From an uncultured Treponema sp. (GTDB lineage: Bacteria; Spirochaetota; Spirochaetia; Treponematales; Treponemataceae), in assembly GCA_937923945.1 (NCBI GenBank), contig CALDWC010000099.1:1-18493 (forward strand): a stretch of 18,493 nt of DNA, given 5' to 3'. The notes beneath the pieces are model-generated. The model ran no database searches and was not told the origin of the DNA. It worked only from the letters and a program-made list of their open reading frames with translations. Of this stretch, positions 8,601 to 14,924 are shown one piece after another (position 1 is the first letter of the stretch; each line of letters begins with the position of its first letter). Both the position numbers and the translations under genes were made by a program.

Positions 8601-8677
8601 TCACCGAATTGGAGAACCGCATACCGCAAAAACTGCACGTGATTAAAACAAATCAAGGTTCACGGATTGAACAATAA
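5600..8677 (+). CDS. sbcC: SbcC ATPase subunit of SbcCD (Rad50 family)
   Basis: SMC-like ATPase of 1025 aa that forms the long-armed partner of SbcD. The Walker A is GDTGAGKT (residues 33-40). The Q-loop region is near ILLPQGAFSDF. Two long coiled coils rich in E, K and Q flank the zinc hook C507-P-V-C510. The ABC signature is LSGGE (930-934), and the Walker B is MFIDEGFGSLD (962-972) with catalytic E966. The length is close to E. coli SbcC (about 1050). The start is the ATG overlapping the sbcD stop, 7 nt after a strong GAGGAGG (5586-5592). The reading frame contains several A8-A9 tracts (for example 6761-6769) but is intact. Confidence 0.95.
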   Translation: MTPIKLIMKNIGPFNGKVEVDFSIYKGIFLIAGDTGAGKTTILDAICYAFFGRTPSFVKGPNKKSFASDFISESDHDSFVDFTFRINENGTAHSYEIYRSVPNEKNNTDVCKLFSLDDEKKCHEFAGKKTEVQNKILDIIKLSYEEFSKIILLPQGAFSDFIKQNSKEKEEILKDIFDVKKFSSFIKKLSDEAALKKTEVINLENQIQKMQETYNDNNYESIQREARETINTLKREAAEVSKQLEIKSAEKFQAERFDAKKKELAEEKERFEKIQADENEMSVLKEKVDKAQKVLPLIVHVKNIAELEEKRTAAEKKLDEVTEAAKTSETQLSELTNENTLAYIEAQKLLREKLIQQEDRLQQAARLYENFSVDKGKLFETERMIKPKKKEYEQKSEELAALKNELEPLSEKIEKLNAYSDEVETKKTRYDKIQQSVQVLKEYNEKKLTRNATEINVTKYKTKLSLLEKNILIETEELEQLKRQKEKTEQAALAVKLAATLRDDEPCPVCGSRHHPKPATSELMSTFSFDERIEKSENALKNFNTERDEIREKAISFREKLSAISESLSDLENKLSESGFDAAALETDAMNTKLETARTELNDATKKLSAAKQAIEKKAMIEQRIKTLERTGEQILSELTELEKKQTELQAAIKANQTQLEKILPDGFDITANSPEVALEKTITEKETVTRTINAHHENVQEVTTKLEKQKTQIEETEKQLSAMSEQLEKNNAELESECERVSIEKENVLNFFLDENTIDEYRQTISRFNENKIAVTEKIKSLQTELDSAPELDLGKILGEIAAYSSKADEIQERLILTTEELTATTETHNRYTELCKNHEAAVSEANAIKKLYDKVSGNNTKKLKFDTWRLSHLFRQVITFANKRFTAISNDRYFLELSSEAQSKQGYSGLDLLVYDSHTGKTRFVSTLSGGETFIASVCIALGLADTLTNNAGGIHIDSMFIDEGFGSLDSENLARVFDSLELVTQYESLQLLGIISHITELENRIPQKLHVIKTNQGSRIEQ

Positions 8678-8691
8678 GGAGCTAGAGCACA

Positions 8692-9375
8692 ATGACGGAA
8701 CTACAACAAAAACTTTTTTCACTGCAGGATACGGTGTACAAAGATTTTAACAAAAAGTTAATTCCGAACGTTGATGAAACCACCATCATCGGAATCCGCA
8801 TTCCCGTGCTGCGAAAGTTCGCAAAAGAATTTTTTACCGAAAATCATTCGGAAGCGCTTTCATTTGTGAAAGAGCTGCCACATCGCTTTTTTGAAGAAAA
8901 TAATCTCCATGCGTTTTTTATTGAGTGCATACGAGACTTTGATGAAGCGGTGAGAAAAACCGAACAGTTTTTACCGTACATTGATAACTGGCAAACCTGC
9001 GATAGTTTTACACCGCCGGTTTTTAAAAAATTCCCCGAAAAATTATATCCGTATATTCTCCGGTGGTTGAAGTCTCCGCACGAATACACGATTCGCTTTG
9101 CGCTCGGTTTACTTTTACGCTATTACCTCGACGAGCACTTTAAACCGGAAATGCTTGAACTCGTTGCAGCACTTACCTCCGATGCGTACTACGTCCGCAT
9201 GATGGTTGCTTGGTATTTCAGTACCGCCTTGGTCAAACAGTACGATGCGACGCTTCCCTACTTTACCGTGCAACACCTCGATACCTTTACTCACAACAAA
9301 GCGCTCCAAAAAGCGTGCGAAAGCAGGCGAATTTCACCGGAGCAAAAAGCATATTTAAAAACAGGTAAAATATAA
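8692..9375 (+). CDS. AlkD-like DNA alkylation repair protein
   Basis: A 227-aa all-helical HEAT-like protein resembling the DNA alkylation repair (AlkD/AlkC) family, DNA glycosylases that remove bulky or cationic alkylated bases without base flipping. The pattern W100-x3-D104 (NWQTCD) matches the spacing of the Trp and catalytic Asp of AlkD, and W174 in RMMVAWYF may be the second aromatic clamp. Many distant members of this family lack proven glycosylase activity, so the reaction is inferred. AAGGAG (8676-8681) overlaps the sbcC stop, 10 nt before the ATG. The 14-nt gap places it as the third gene of the sbcDC operon, consistent with a DNA-repair role. Confidence 0.82.
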   Translation: MTELQQKLFSLQDTVYKDFNKKLIPNVDETTIIGIRIPVLRKFAKEFFTENHSEALSFVKELPHRFFEENNLHAFFIECIRDFDEAVRKTEQFLPYIDNWQTCDSFTPPVFKKFPEKLYPYILRWLKSPHEYTIRFALGLLLRYYLDEHFKPEMLELVAALTSDAYYVRMMVAWYFSTALVKQYDATLPYFTVQHLDTFTHNKALQKACESRRISPEQKAYLKTGKI

Positions 9376-9391
9376 AAAATAATTAAGCGTC

Positions 9392-9420
9392 TTGAAAAAT
9401 TCCATATTTTCAATTACAAT
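9392..9420 (+). promoter_or_regulatory. Promoter abutting the DUF2225 gene
   Basis: TTGAAA (9392-9397), a spacer of exactly 17 bp, then TACAAT (9415-9420), which ends 6 nt before the ATG at 9427. Transcription should start at or beside the start codon. No Shine-Dalgarno lies between, so the mRNA is probably leaderless. Confidence 0.6.
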
Positions 9421-9426
9421 GAAACT

Positions 9427-10299
9427 ATGGTTCGTCATAAAAAAGAAGAAGAAACAAAAGTTGGAAATTTAACGTATTATGCAAAAGAGCAATTTGAGTG
9501 TCCGGTATGCAAAGCAAAGTTCAAAAAAGAAGAATTGCACCAAGGCGGCGGACGGCTTATCGCAGGCGATTTAACCGATGAGCTCCATAGAACCTATACG
9601 CCTTCGGCTAAGTACGGCGAAGTTATTCCGCTCATCTATCAGATTGTGGTTTGTCCAAAATGCTATTACGCGAGTTTTCCCGCCGATTTTCGCTTGCCGA
9701 GTTCCGCAGTTATTGCTCAACTTTTTGAAAACACCCAAAACCGCTACACATCGATGCAAAAGATTTTTCCGCAATTAAATTTTTCCGATCCGAGAACTAT
9801 CAATGAAGGAGCGGCTTCATATTATCTTGCAATTATGTGTTATTCGGTTTTTGATAAAAAATTTTCACCGACCGTAAAGCAGGCAATCTGCTCGTTGCGG
9901 GCAGCGTGGCTTTTTAAAATGCTTGACGATAAAAATCCCGATCAAAATTTTAAATATATTTCGGATTTATTTTATCACAAAGCGACTTTCCTCTATCGTA
10001 AAGCTTTATTCAACGAACAGAAGGGACGGGAAATTACTTCGAGCGCAAAAAATCTCGGACCCGACACCGACAAAAATTACGGATATGACGGGGTGATTTA
10101 TCTGCAAGCGCTGCTGTTATATAAATACGGTTTTCGCAATGAGCCGGAAAAACGAACAGCTGAGTTGGAACACCAAAAAAGCAATCTCGCAAAAATGTTC
10201 GGACTGGGAAAAACCAGTAAAGAAAAACCGGGACCGCTTTTGGATTTAGCACGGAGCTTATACGACAATTTAAAGTTGGAACTTCATACCGATGATTGA
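9427..10299 (+). CDS. DUF2225-family protein with paired CxxC motifs
   Basis: A 290-aa cytoplasmic protein of unknown function. Two CxxC pairs near the N-terminus, C25-P-V-C28 and C76-P-K-C79 (VVCPKCYYASFPADF), look like a treble-clef or rubredoxin-type zinc site. This layout matches my memory of the DUF2225 family, found in spirochaetes and clostridia. The rest is helical, with TPR-like stretches around residues 140-250 (AICSLRAAWLF, ALLLYKYGF). It has no signal peptide and no membrane segment. It overlaps the truA start by 8 nt, so the two are probably translated together. No Shine-Dalgarno is present and the promoter abuts the ATG. Confidence 0.8.
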   Translation: MVRHKKEEETKVGNLTYYAKEQFECPVCKAKFKKEELHQGGGRLIAGDLTDELHRTYTPSAKYGEVIPLIYQIVVCPKCYYASFPADFRLPSSAVIAQLFENTQNRYTSMQKIFPQLNFSDPRTINEGAASYYLAIMCYSVFDKKFSPTVKQAICSLRAAWLFKMLDDKNPDQNFKYISDLFYHKATFLYRKALFNEQKGREITSSAKNLGPDTDKNYGYDGVIYLQALLLYKYGFRNEPEKRTAELEHQKSNLAKMFGLGKTSKEKPGPLLDLARSLYDNLKLELHTDD

Positions 10300-11086
10300 T
10301 TCAATCCGAGATGCCGATGATGCTTTTTTGCAAAATATTCTTTTAACCGTTTCATATGACGGAACGGATTTTTGCGGTTGGCAAAAACAAACAAACGCCG
10401 GAAAAGAAACCTATCGCACCGTGCAGGGCGAAATCGAAAAAGCATTGGAAAAAATCCTCAAACACAAAACAGAGCTTATCGGATCGGGACGAACGGATTC
10501 GGGGGTTCATGCAATCGGACAAATTGCGAACTTTTTTACCGACATTAAAAATATGCCGCCTTATAACTACATGCCGGCTTTAAACTCATTGCTGCCGCAC
10601 GACATCCGTATTGTAGACGCAAAAAAAGTTGCAGCCGATTTTAACGCACGGTTTAATTCCCGCTCGCGTACCTACCGCTATTTTTGTAACACGCAAGAGT
10701 TTACCTTTGCACACTCAACCCGCTACTCATGGAACATACGATATATGCCGAACATCGTAACGCTGAACAAAATGGCACAGGAGCTGCACGGAGAACTTGA
10801 TTGTACAACGTTTGCAGCGAGCGGAGACATGAGCAAACGGAAAAACCGGTACATCGAAGCAGCCTTTTTTTTTATACAAAATGAGATGATCGTTTTTGAA
10901 ATTACCGCCAATGCGTTTTTGTGGCGAATGGTTCGTTCGTTAGTCGGTACGATGATTGAGCTGGAAAAAAAAGGCGGTACCGAAAAAGACTTTGCGGAAA
11001 TCCTCCATGCCCGTGACAGAAAAAAAGCGGGATTTACCGCTCCCGCTCAAGGGCTTTTTTTGTGGAATATAACATACGCCGATTAA
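10292..11086 (+). CDS. truA: TruA, tRNA pseudouridine(38-40) synthase
   Basis: Converts uridine 38-40 in the anticodon arm of several tRNAs to pseudouridine. The catalytic Asp is D69 in GSGRTDSGVHA (residues 64-74). LLTVSYDGTDFCGWQ (17-31) and the C-terminal FLWRMVR are TruA hallmarks. At 264 aa it is the usual size. The ATG at 10292 gives about 15 extra residues before the conserved core but overlaps the previous gene, which supports translational coupling. No better start with a Shine-Dalgarno is visible. It converges on pgeF; both stop codons lie within TTAA at 11083-11086. Confidence 0.95.
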   Translation: MIDSIRDADDAFLQNILLTVSYDGTDFCGWQKQTNAGKETYRTVQGEIEKALEKILKHKTELIGSGRTDSGVHAIGQIANFFTDIKNMPPYNYMPALNSLLPHDIRIVDAKKVAADFNARFNSRSRTYRYFCNTQEFTFAHSTRYSWNIRYMPNIVTLNKMAQELHGELDCTTFAASGDMSKRKNRYIEAAFFFIQNEMIVFEITANAFLWRMVRSLVGTMIELEKKGGTEKDFAEILHARDRKKAGFTAPAQGLFLWNITYAD

Positions 11087-11949
11087 CGGGAGCAACCCGT
11101 TTCCCAGTCTATTGCCGCAAGCATCCGCGTAAAAGAGCCGTCTGCATTCGTATTTTCACGACAGTTTGAACCGAAAAGAAAATGTTCCCGTTCGGAAAAT
11201 GAAGAATGACCGTTTGTCGGTATGAGTCCGCGCTCAGCTGCGTTACGGACCGTTGTACAACAAGTGCAAAGCTGCGTATCCGTAATGTTAGCAGGCGGGA
11301 CGCCTTTCCGTTCCAGCAATGCCCGATTCGCATATGCGAGCGACAACGAATAGTGTCGCCGGCTAAACCGCAAAAGCTTTTTTACCGAAAGCCGCACGCA
11401 CGTTTTTTCGATAGCGGAAAAATACGCAGCACGGGAAGCATCAACCGTATAGCAGCACGAACCGATATGCGGACCAAATACAAACAAAACATCGGAAGGT
11501 TTTGAACCGAAGCGTTTCTCAAGTAAATCCAAAGCATCGGCTGCAATACCGGTTCCTTTCCACCCGGAATGCAGTACTCCGAAAGCTCCGCTTCGCGTAT
11601 CATATAAAAAAATCGGCATACAGTCCGCAACCAAAACAGCAGGCACTAAACGCTTATCCGTTGTGATAATCCCGTCCGCCTCCGTGTCCGGTAAAAAAGG
11701 AGTTGTCTCATCCGTGAAAAATAAAATATGCCGGCTATGCACTTGCGTTGCGTATCGCAGAGTTTCCGGTGCAAGATTGAGATTGCATAAAAACTGCACA
11801 CGATTTTTATTCGGTTGCCCCGCATACGTTTTCATATCGCCGGCGGCAAGCGTTGAAAGATGGCAGGTAGGAAAAAGCGGCGCCGTTGCATTTGTATGGG
11901 TGCGCGCAATCGCTTGATTAAATTGAAACGCAAGATGTTGTACGCTCAT
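11083..11949 (-). CDS. pgeF: PgeF/YfiH-type peptidoglycan editing factor (LACC1 family)
   Basis: A 288-aa member of the YfiH/LACC1 family (formerly polyphenol oxidase). In E. coli the homologue (PgeF) removes wrongly incorporated L-Ser from UDP-MurNAc intermediates; other members act on purine nucleosides. The metal site residues are visible: H71 in TQVHS, C110 in VADCMPI and H127 in LHSGWKGT. GPHIGSCCYTV (159-169) is also characteristic. The ATG overlaps the upstream gene's TGA (ATGA), and no separate Shine-Dalgarno is seen, so translation probably depends on that gene. Substrate choice here is inferred only from the family. Confidence 0.88.
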   Translation of the reverse strand: MSVQHLAFQFNQAIARTHTNATAPLFPTCHLSTLAAGDMKTYAGQPNKNRVQFLCNLNLAPETLRYATQVHSRHILFFTDETTPFLPDTEADGIITTDKRLVPAVLVADCMPIFLYDTRSGAFGVLHSGWKGTGIAADALDLLEKRFGSKPSDVLFVFGPHIGSCCYTVDASRAAYFSAIEKTCVRLSVKKLLRFSRRHYSLSLAYANRALLERKGVPPANITDTQLCTCCTTVRNAAERGLIPTNGHSSFSEREHFLFGSNCRENTNADGSFTRMLAAIDWETGCSR

Positions 11950-13643
11950 AAGCCGAGTTTTTTGGTTTTTTCCAAAATAGTTAAAACTTCCGAAATTTGT
12001 TTATACACTTTTTGCAACTTTTCCAAAAACTCTTCGGTTTTATTGGCATTGACGTTGTCTATATTTGATAATGTTGCATATAAGCCTTTTTTATTTCGCG
12101 ACATAATGCCAGTTAACACCGCATATAATGAAGTAAATATTTTCGTGCAATTATCGATGAGTTGCCACGCATTGGTTTCAAGACTTTTTAAAAGCGTATC
12201 CAAATTCTTTTTAAATGTTAAACCGACCACTTTTTCCCGCTTGAGGTTTTCGAAGCCGGCTCCGATTTCACCTTCCGGAGAAAGCATCGCTTCAAACGAA
12301 GTGATAAAATCAGAAAACTGTCGCAGCAGTGAAAGCGTATCGGCAAATTCGGTTGCATTTTCACGCCGTATAAATTTGCCGTTTACCGCAATAATATTGA
12401 GAATCTGCAAAAAATGAGGAACCGTTGTTTTAAAAAGCGTTTTTAAAAATTCGATGCTGAGTCGCCGTGAAAAATCATAGTTGAGATTGATGGTTTGCCA
12501 CGGTTCATAAGTCAGCGGCAAAAGCGCGTCCGTTTCCAAAACGGCAAGCATATTTTGTTTAATTTTTGTTTTTTCTTGTTCGGCAGTAAATGAGTCCCAT
12601 TTTTTGCTTAAACGCTCTTTCCAAGCATGCTTGAAAAAGATGTACCAGTCCTCCCCCGCTTCCAAATGTATCGGCTGCCATGAAATATCTTTCGCAACAT
12701 GGCGCAAAATCGGTATCATCGGAATAATGGAAGTAAATCGGTCAATTGCCTTCAGCGCATCCGCTGCATCCGATTTAAACTTTTCCGATTCGTTTTCCAG
12801 CTCATCATAACAAATGGCAATATTTTCCTGATTATATAATAAAAAAAGGGTTTGAAGCACTTCGTCGGGGATTCGGCGCGCCGAAGCGAGTACCGACGTT
12901 AAAAGCTGCATTTCAGACAAAATCGTTATACCCAAACACGTTCGTTCATTTTCCGCTCCGGAAAATTTCAATAAAGCTTTGTCGATTGAAACATCGCAGA
13001 GGTTTTTAATCCACTCAATTGCTTTTGCACAGGTATACAGTTCCGTTTTTTGTTCTTCCGTTAACTGATTCAAAATTGCATCAACTTCACGGGAATAGTT
13101 TGCCCGCGTATTAACTACCGAATCAAGCCCAATAGAGTACGTAAAGGGGTCAGTTTTTTTCAAAAGCATTTCATAAATATTCGGAGCAATAAATGATGAA
13201 AGCAAAATATAAAACTCACCTTTATCGGTGTCGTACGCTTGTAGTAACCCCAAAAAAAAGAGCTGCGTTTTTCGTAATTCTTTTAAGCCGGTATAAAATA
13301 CATCGGTAAAACAACCGTTCGTCGGTGAATAATAATCTTTTGCAATGTGTTTGAGTTCAGTTGCCAATTTTCCCAATAAATAGTCATTGTACGCGGTCTG
13401 CAACGAGACGGAACGAAAAAAAGCAATAATGCGTAAAAATATTCGGATAAAAAACGGTTCTTGGGTGAGATTTCCCCTGCTTTTCCCACCGATTGAAAAT
13501 ACAAAGTTGTTGGAAGAGTCGGAAGATTCAAAAGTATAAGCGGTTGCATCGACATTTTCGCGGATGCTGTCAAGCATTTTTCGAGCTTCATCCGTTGAAA
13601 TTTTTTTTACCAATTCATCAAATGTCGACTCTCTATATTCCAT
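11946..13643 (-). CDS. Unknown 565-aa helical protein (possibly DUF5312)
   Basis: I do not recognise a function. From memory it recalls DUF5312, a spirochaete-restricted family, but I cannot confirm this. The protein is predominantly alpha-helical and acidic, with no signal peptide. One hydrophobic, Arg-containing stretch, FFIRIFLRIIAFF (about residues 64-76), could be an amphipathic membrane-contact helix. Helical stretches near the C-terminus (about 470-560) may be coiled coil. The start is the ATG at 13643, 6 nt after AGGG (13650-13653). An upstream in-frame extension would run into tRNA-Glu, so it is rejected. The gene lies 28 nt after tRNA-Glu with no terminator, and overlaps pgeF by ATGA. 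Confidence 0.8.
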   Translation of the reverse strand: MEYRESTFDELVKKISTDEARKMLDSIRENVDATAYTFESSDSSNNFVFSIGGKSRGNLTQEPFFIRIFLRIIAFFRSVSLQTAYNDYLLGKLATELKHIAKDYYSPTNGCFTDVFYTGLKELRKTQLFFLGLLQAYDTDKGEFYILLSSFIAPNIYEMLLKKTDPFTYSIGLDSVVNTRANYSREVDAILNQLTEEQKTELYTCAKAIEWIKNLCDVSIDKALLKFSGAENERTCLGITILSEMQLLTSVLASARRIPDEVLQTLFLLYNQENIAICYDELENESEKFKSDAADALKAIDRFTSIIPMIPILRHVAKDISWQPIHLEAGEDWYIFFKHAWKERLSKKWDSFTAEQEKTKIKQNMLAVLETDALLPLTYEPWQTINLNYDFSRRLSIEFLKTLFKTTVPHFLQILNIIAVNGKFIRRENATEFADTLSLLRQFSDFITSFEAMLSPEGEIGAGFENLKREKVVGLTFKKNLDTLLKSLETNAWQLIDNCTKIFTSLYAVLTGIMSRNKKGLYATLSNIDNVNANKTEEFLEKLQKVYKQISEVLTILEKTKKLGL

Positions 13644-13671
13644 GATATACCCTATCGTCCCGCAGTCTACT

Positions 13672-13743
13672 CGGTCCCTACGGGAATCGAACCCGTCTTT
13701 TAAGATTGAGAATCTCATGTCCTAACCGATAGACGAAGGGACC
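13672..13743 (-). tRNA. tRNA-Glu (anticodon CTC)
   Basis: The acceptor stem is GGTCCCT/AGGGACC with a G discriminator. The anticodon stem is TGAGA/TCTTA (one G-U pair) around loop TTCTCAA, giving CTC. The T-arm is ACGGG-TTCGATT-CCCGT. CCA is not encoded. It is separated from tRNA-Gln by 3 nt. Confidence 0.93.
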
Positions 13744-13746
13744 AAA

Positions 13747-13817
13747 TTCCCCGGGGAGGATTCGAACCCCCACAGGCAGAACCAGAATCTGCAGTGCTAC
13801 CATTACACAACCAGGGA
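13747..13817 (-). tRNA. tRNA-Gln (anticodon CTG)
   Basis: The acceptor stem is TCCCTGG/CCGGGGA (one wobble pair) with an A discriminator. The anticodon stem is GCAGA/TCTGC around loop TTCTGGT, giving CTG. The T-loop is GTTCGAATC-like. CCA is not encoded. It is first in a tRNA-Gln-tRNA-Glu pair. Confidence 0.92.
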
Positions 13818-13826
13818 AAGTGCTTC

Positions 13827-13855
13827 ATTATAACTAAAACGATAAATTTAGTCAA
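13827..13855 (-). promoter_or_regulatory. Near-consensus promoter of the tRNA-Gln-tRNA-Glu unit
   Basis: TTGACT (13850-13855), a 17-bp spacer, then TATAAT (13827-13832) on the minus strand. The predicted start is about 3 nt before the mature tRNA-Gln 5' end. It is the strongest promoter in the window and probably also drives the 565-aa gene and pgeF. Confidence 0.82.
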
Positions 13856-13951
13856 GAGGCTTTTTATTTAAATCACGTAAAAATCACTTTTCGCGAACAC
13901 GTTCCGCACTTTTCGATACGGTCATCCCCTTATCAGTTTTTGTTTTTTCAG

Positions 13952-13957
13952 TATAAT
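13952..13957 (+). promoter_or_regulatory. -10 box close to the lipoprotein start
   Basis: A perfect TATAAT ends 8 nt before the ATG at 13966. The -35 is weak (TTATCA at 13930-13935). No Shine-Dalgarno lies between. The bases CACCGTATGAAA are shared with the sbcD start region. Confidence 0.5.
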
Positions 13958-13965
13958 AACACCGT

Positions 13966-14724
13966 ATGAAAAAATTATTGTTTGCTATTCTTTGCTGTGG
14001 TATCCTGTTTTCCTGTAAAAAGTCGGCTCCGGTACAAACAGCAGCACCGCCGCAGCGCGTGATCACCAGTAAAGCACTCATCATCCTTGGTGAAGATTAT
14101 GAAAAGCGGGACAAAATCCTTACTTATCTCAAAAAAGATTATATGTCCGCGGATAAATCAAATATTCAGCTGTATACCTACCATGACATGCTCACCCGCT
14201 CCGGCAACGTCATTTTACGTTCGATTGCGGAAACTATCGACTCGAGCAATGCCCACATTGTCATTGCGCTGGGATTACCGGAAGGAAGTGCCCGCTATCT
14301 CATGCAAGCCCAAAAATCGCACCCTGAAAAAGTGTATATTTCGCTGCTTCCGATGGAAGACACGCTCCCCCTCGAAGCCGCCTGCGACATTGTTGTTGAC
14401 TTCAAACTGCCGGACACGCTCATGAACGCGGAAGAAACTTTTACCGTTTCCGATGAAAAAGTTGAACTCCTTTTAGTCGCATCCATTTTTGCCGGCGAAG
14501 ACATAATCGCAAATCAAAAAAAACTCACCGTGTCAATCTACGAAGAATTCAACCGCGCATTTTTTACCGCCTACTCCGTACTTTTTTCACCGCATGAAAA
14601 CGCACCGCAATTCCGCGTCAGTCCCTACATCGATGCGGACACCTCAATACCCTCTCGCAAATATTTAATTGTTTATGAAAACAGCGAAACAAAATTGAAC
14701 GAAAAAGTCGAAAATTCCAACTGA
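13966..14724 (+). CDS. Putative lipoprotein of unknown function
   Basis: A 252-aa predicted lipoprotein. It has an N-terminal MKKLLFAILCCGILFSC signal with lipobox LFS-C, so lipidation would be at Cys17. That loose lipobox is normal for spirochaetes. A Pro/Ala-rich linker follows. The mature part alternates beta strands and helices (ALIILGED, AHIVIALGLPEGSARYLMQ, KVYISLLPM, CDIVVDF), recalling a periplasmic-binding-protein-like fold, but at about 230 aa it is shorter than usual for that fold. I cannot assign a family. The C-terminus is polar. The start is the only ATG compatible with the signal peptide; the message may be leaderless. It stands alone between the tRNA promoter and the convergent PPIase gene. 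Confidence 0.75.
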   Translation: MKKLLFAILCCGILFSCKKSAPVQTAAPPQRVITSKALIILGEDYEKRDKILTYLKKDYMSADKSNIQLYTYHDMLTRSGNVILRSIAETIDSSNAHIVIALGLPEGSARYLMQAQKSHPEKVYISLLPMEDTLPLEAACDIVVDFKLPDTLMNAEETFTVSDEKVELLLVASIFAGEDIIANQKKLTVSIYEEFNRAFFTAYSVLFSPHENAPQFRVSPYIDADTSIPSRKYLIVYENSETKLNEKVENSN

Positions 14725-14787
14725 TGCGCAGAATCAACAATCAAAAGCGGATTTTACGCATCACGTCACGCGCATTTACAAAAAGGA

Positions 14788-14837
14788 CGCCCGCCGCATT
14801 TCCCAAAACAAGCTGAAACGTCCGGGAGCGGCGGGCG
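14788..14837 (-). terminator. GC-rich inverted repeat, likely terminator of the PPIase unit
   Basis: A perfect 10-bp arm pair, CGCCCGCCGC (14788-14797) and GCGGCGGGCG (14828-14837), with a 30-nt loop, between convergent genes. On the minus strand the second arm is followed by TCCTTTTTG, as expected for an intrinsic terminator. The long loop is unusual, although inner pairing is possible. Confidence 0.5.
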
Positions 14838-14849
14838 GTGTTTATATTA

Positions 14850-14924
14850 CTTTAAAGCGTTTTCCCGCACTTCAAAGTTAATACCGATTTTTTCGATGCG
14901 TTTATTTTCGCTTGCGGTATTGCC
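14850..14924 (-). other. 25 in-frame sense codons after the PPIase stop
   Basis: After the PPIase TAA (14925-14927) the same frame stays open for 25 codons to a second TAA (14847-14849). It would encode a charged, protein-like tail beginning GNTASENKRIEKIG. It could be a former C-terminal extension or chance; nothing indicates that it is translated. Confidence 0.3.

Noticed and set aside
11860..12417. 185-aa plus-strand open frame opposite the 565-aa gene
   Set aside because: It lies wholly antisense to two coupled genes, has no Shine-Dalgarno or promoter, and its translation shows no domain-like pattern. It is a shadow frame.
13644..13718. Upstream extension of the 565-aa protein
   Set aside because: It would translate the 3' half of tRNA-Glu. 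The ATG at 13643 has an AGGG at proper spacing.
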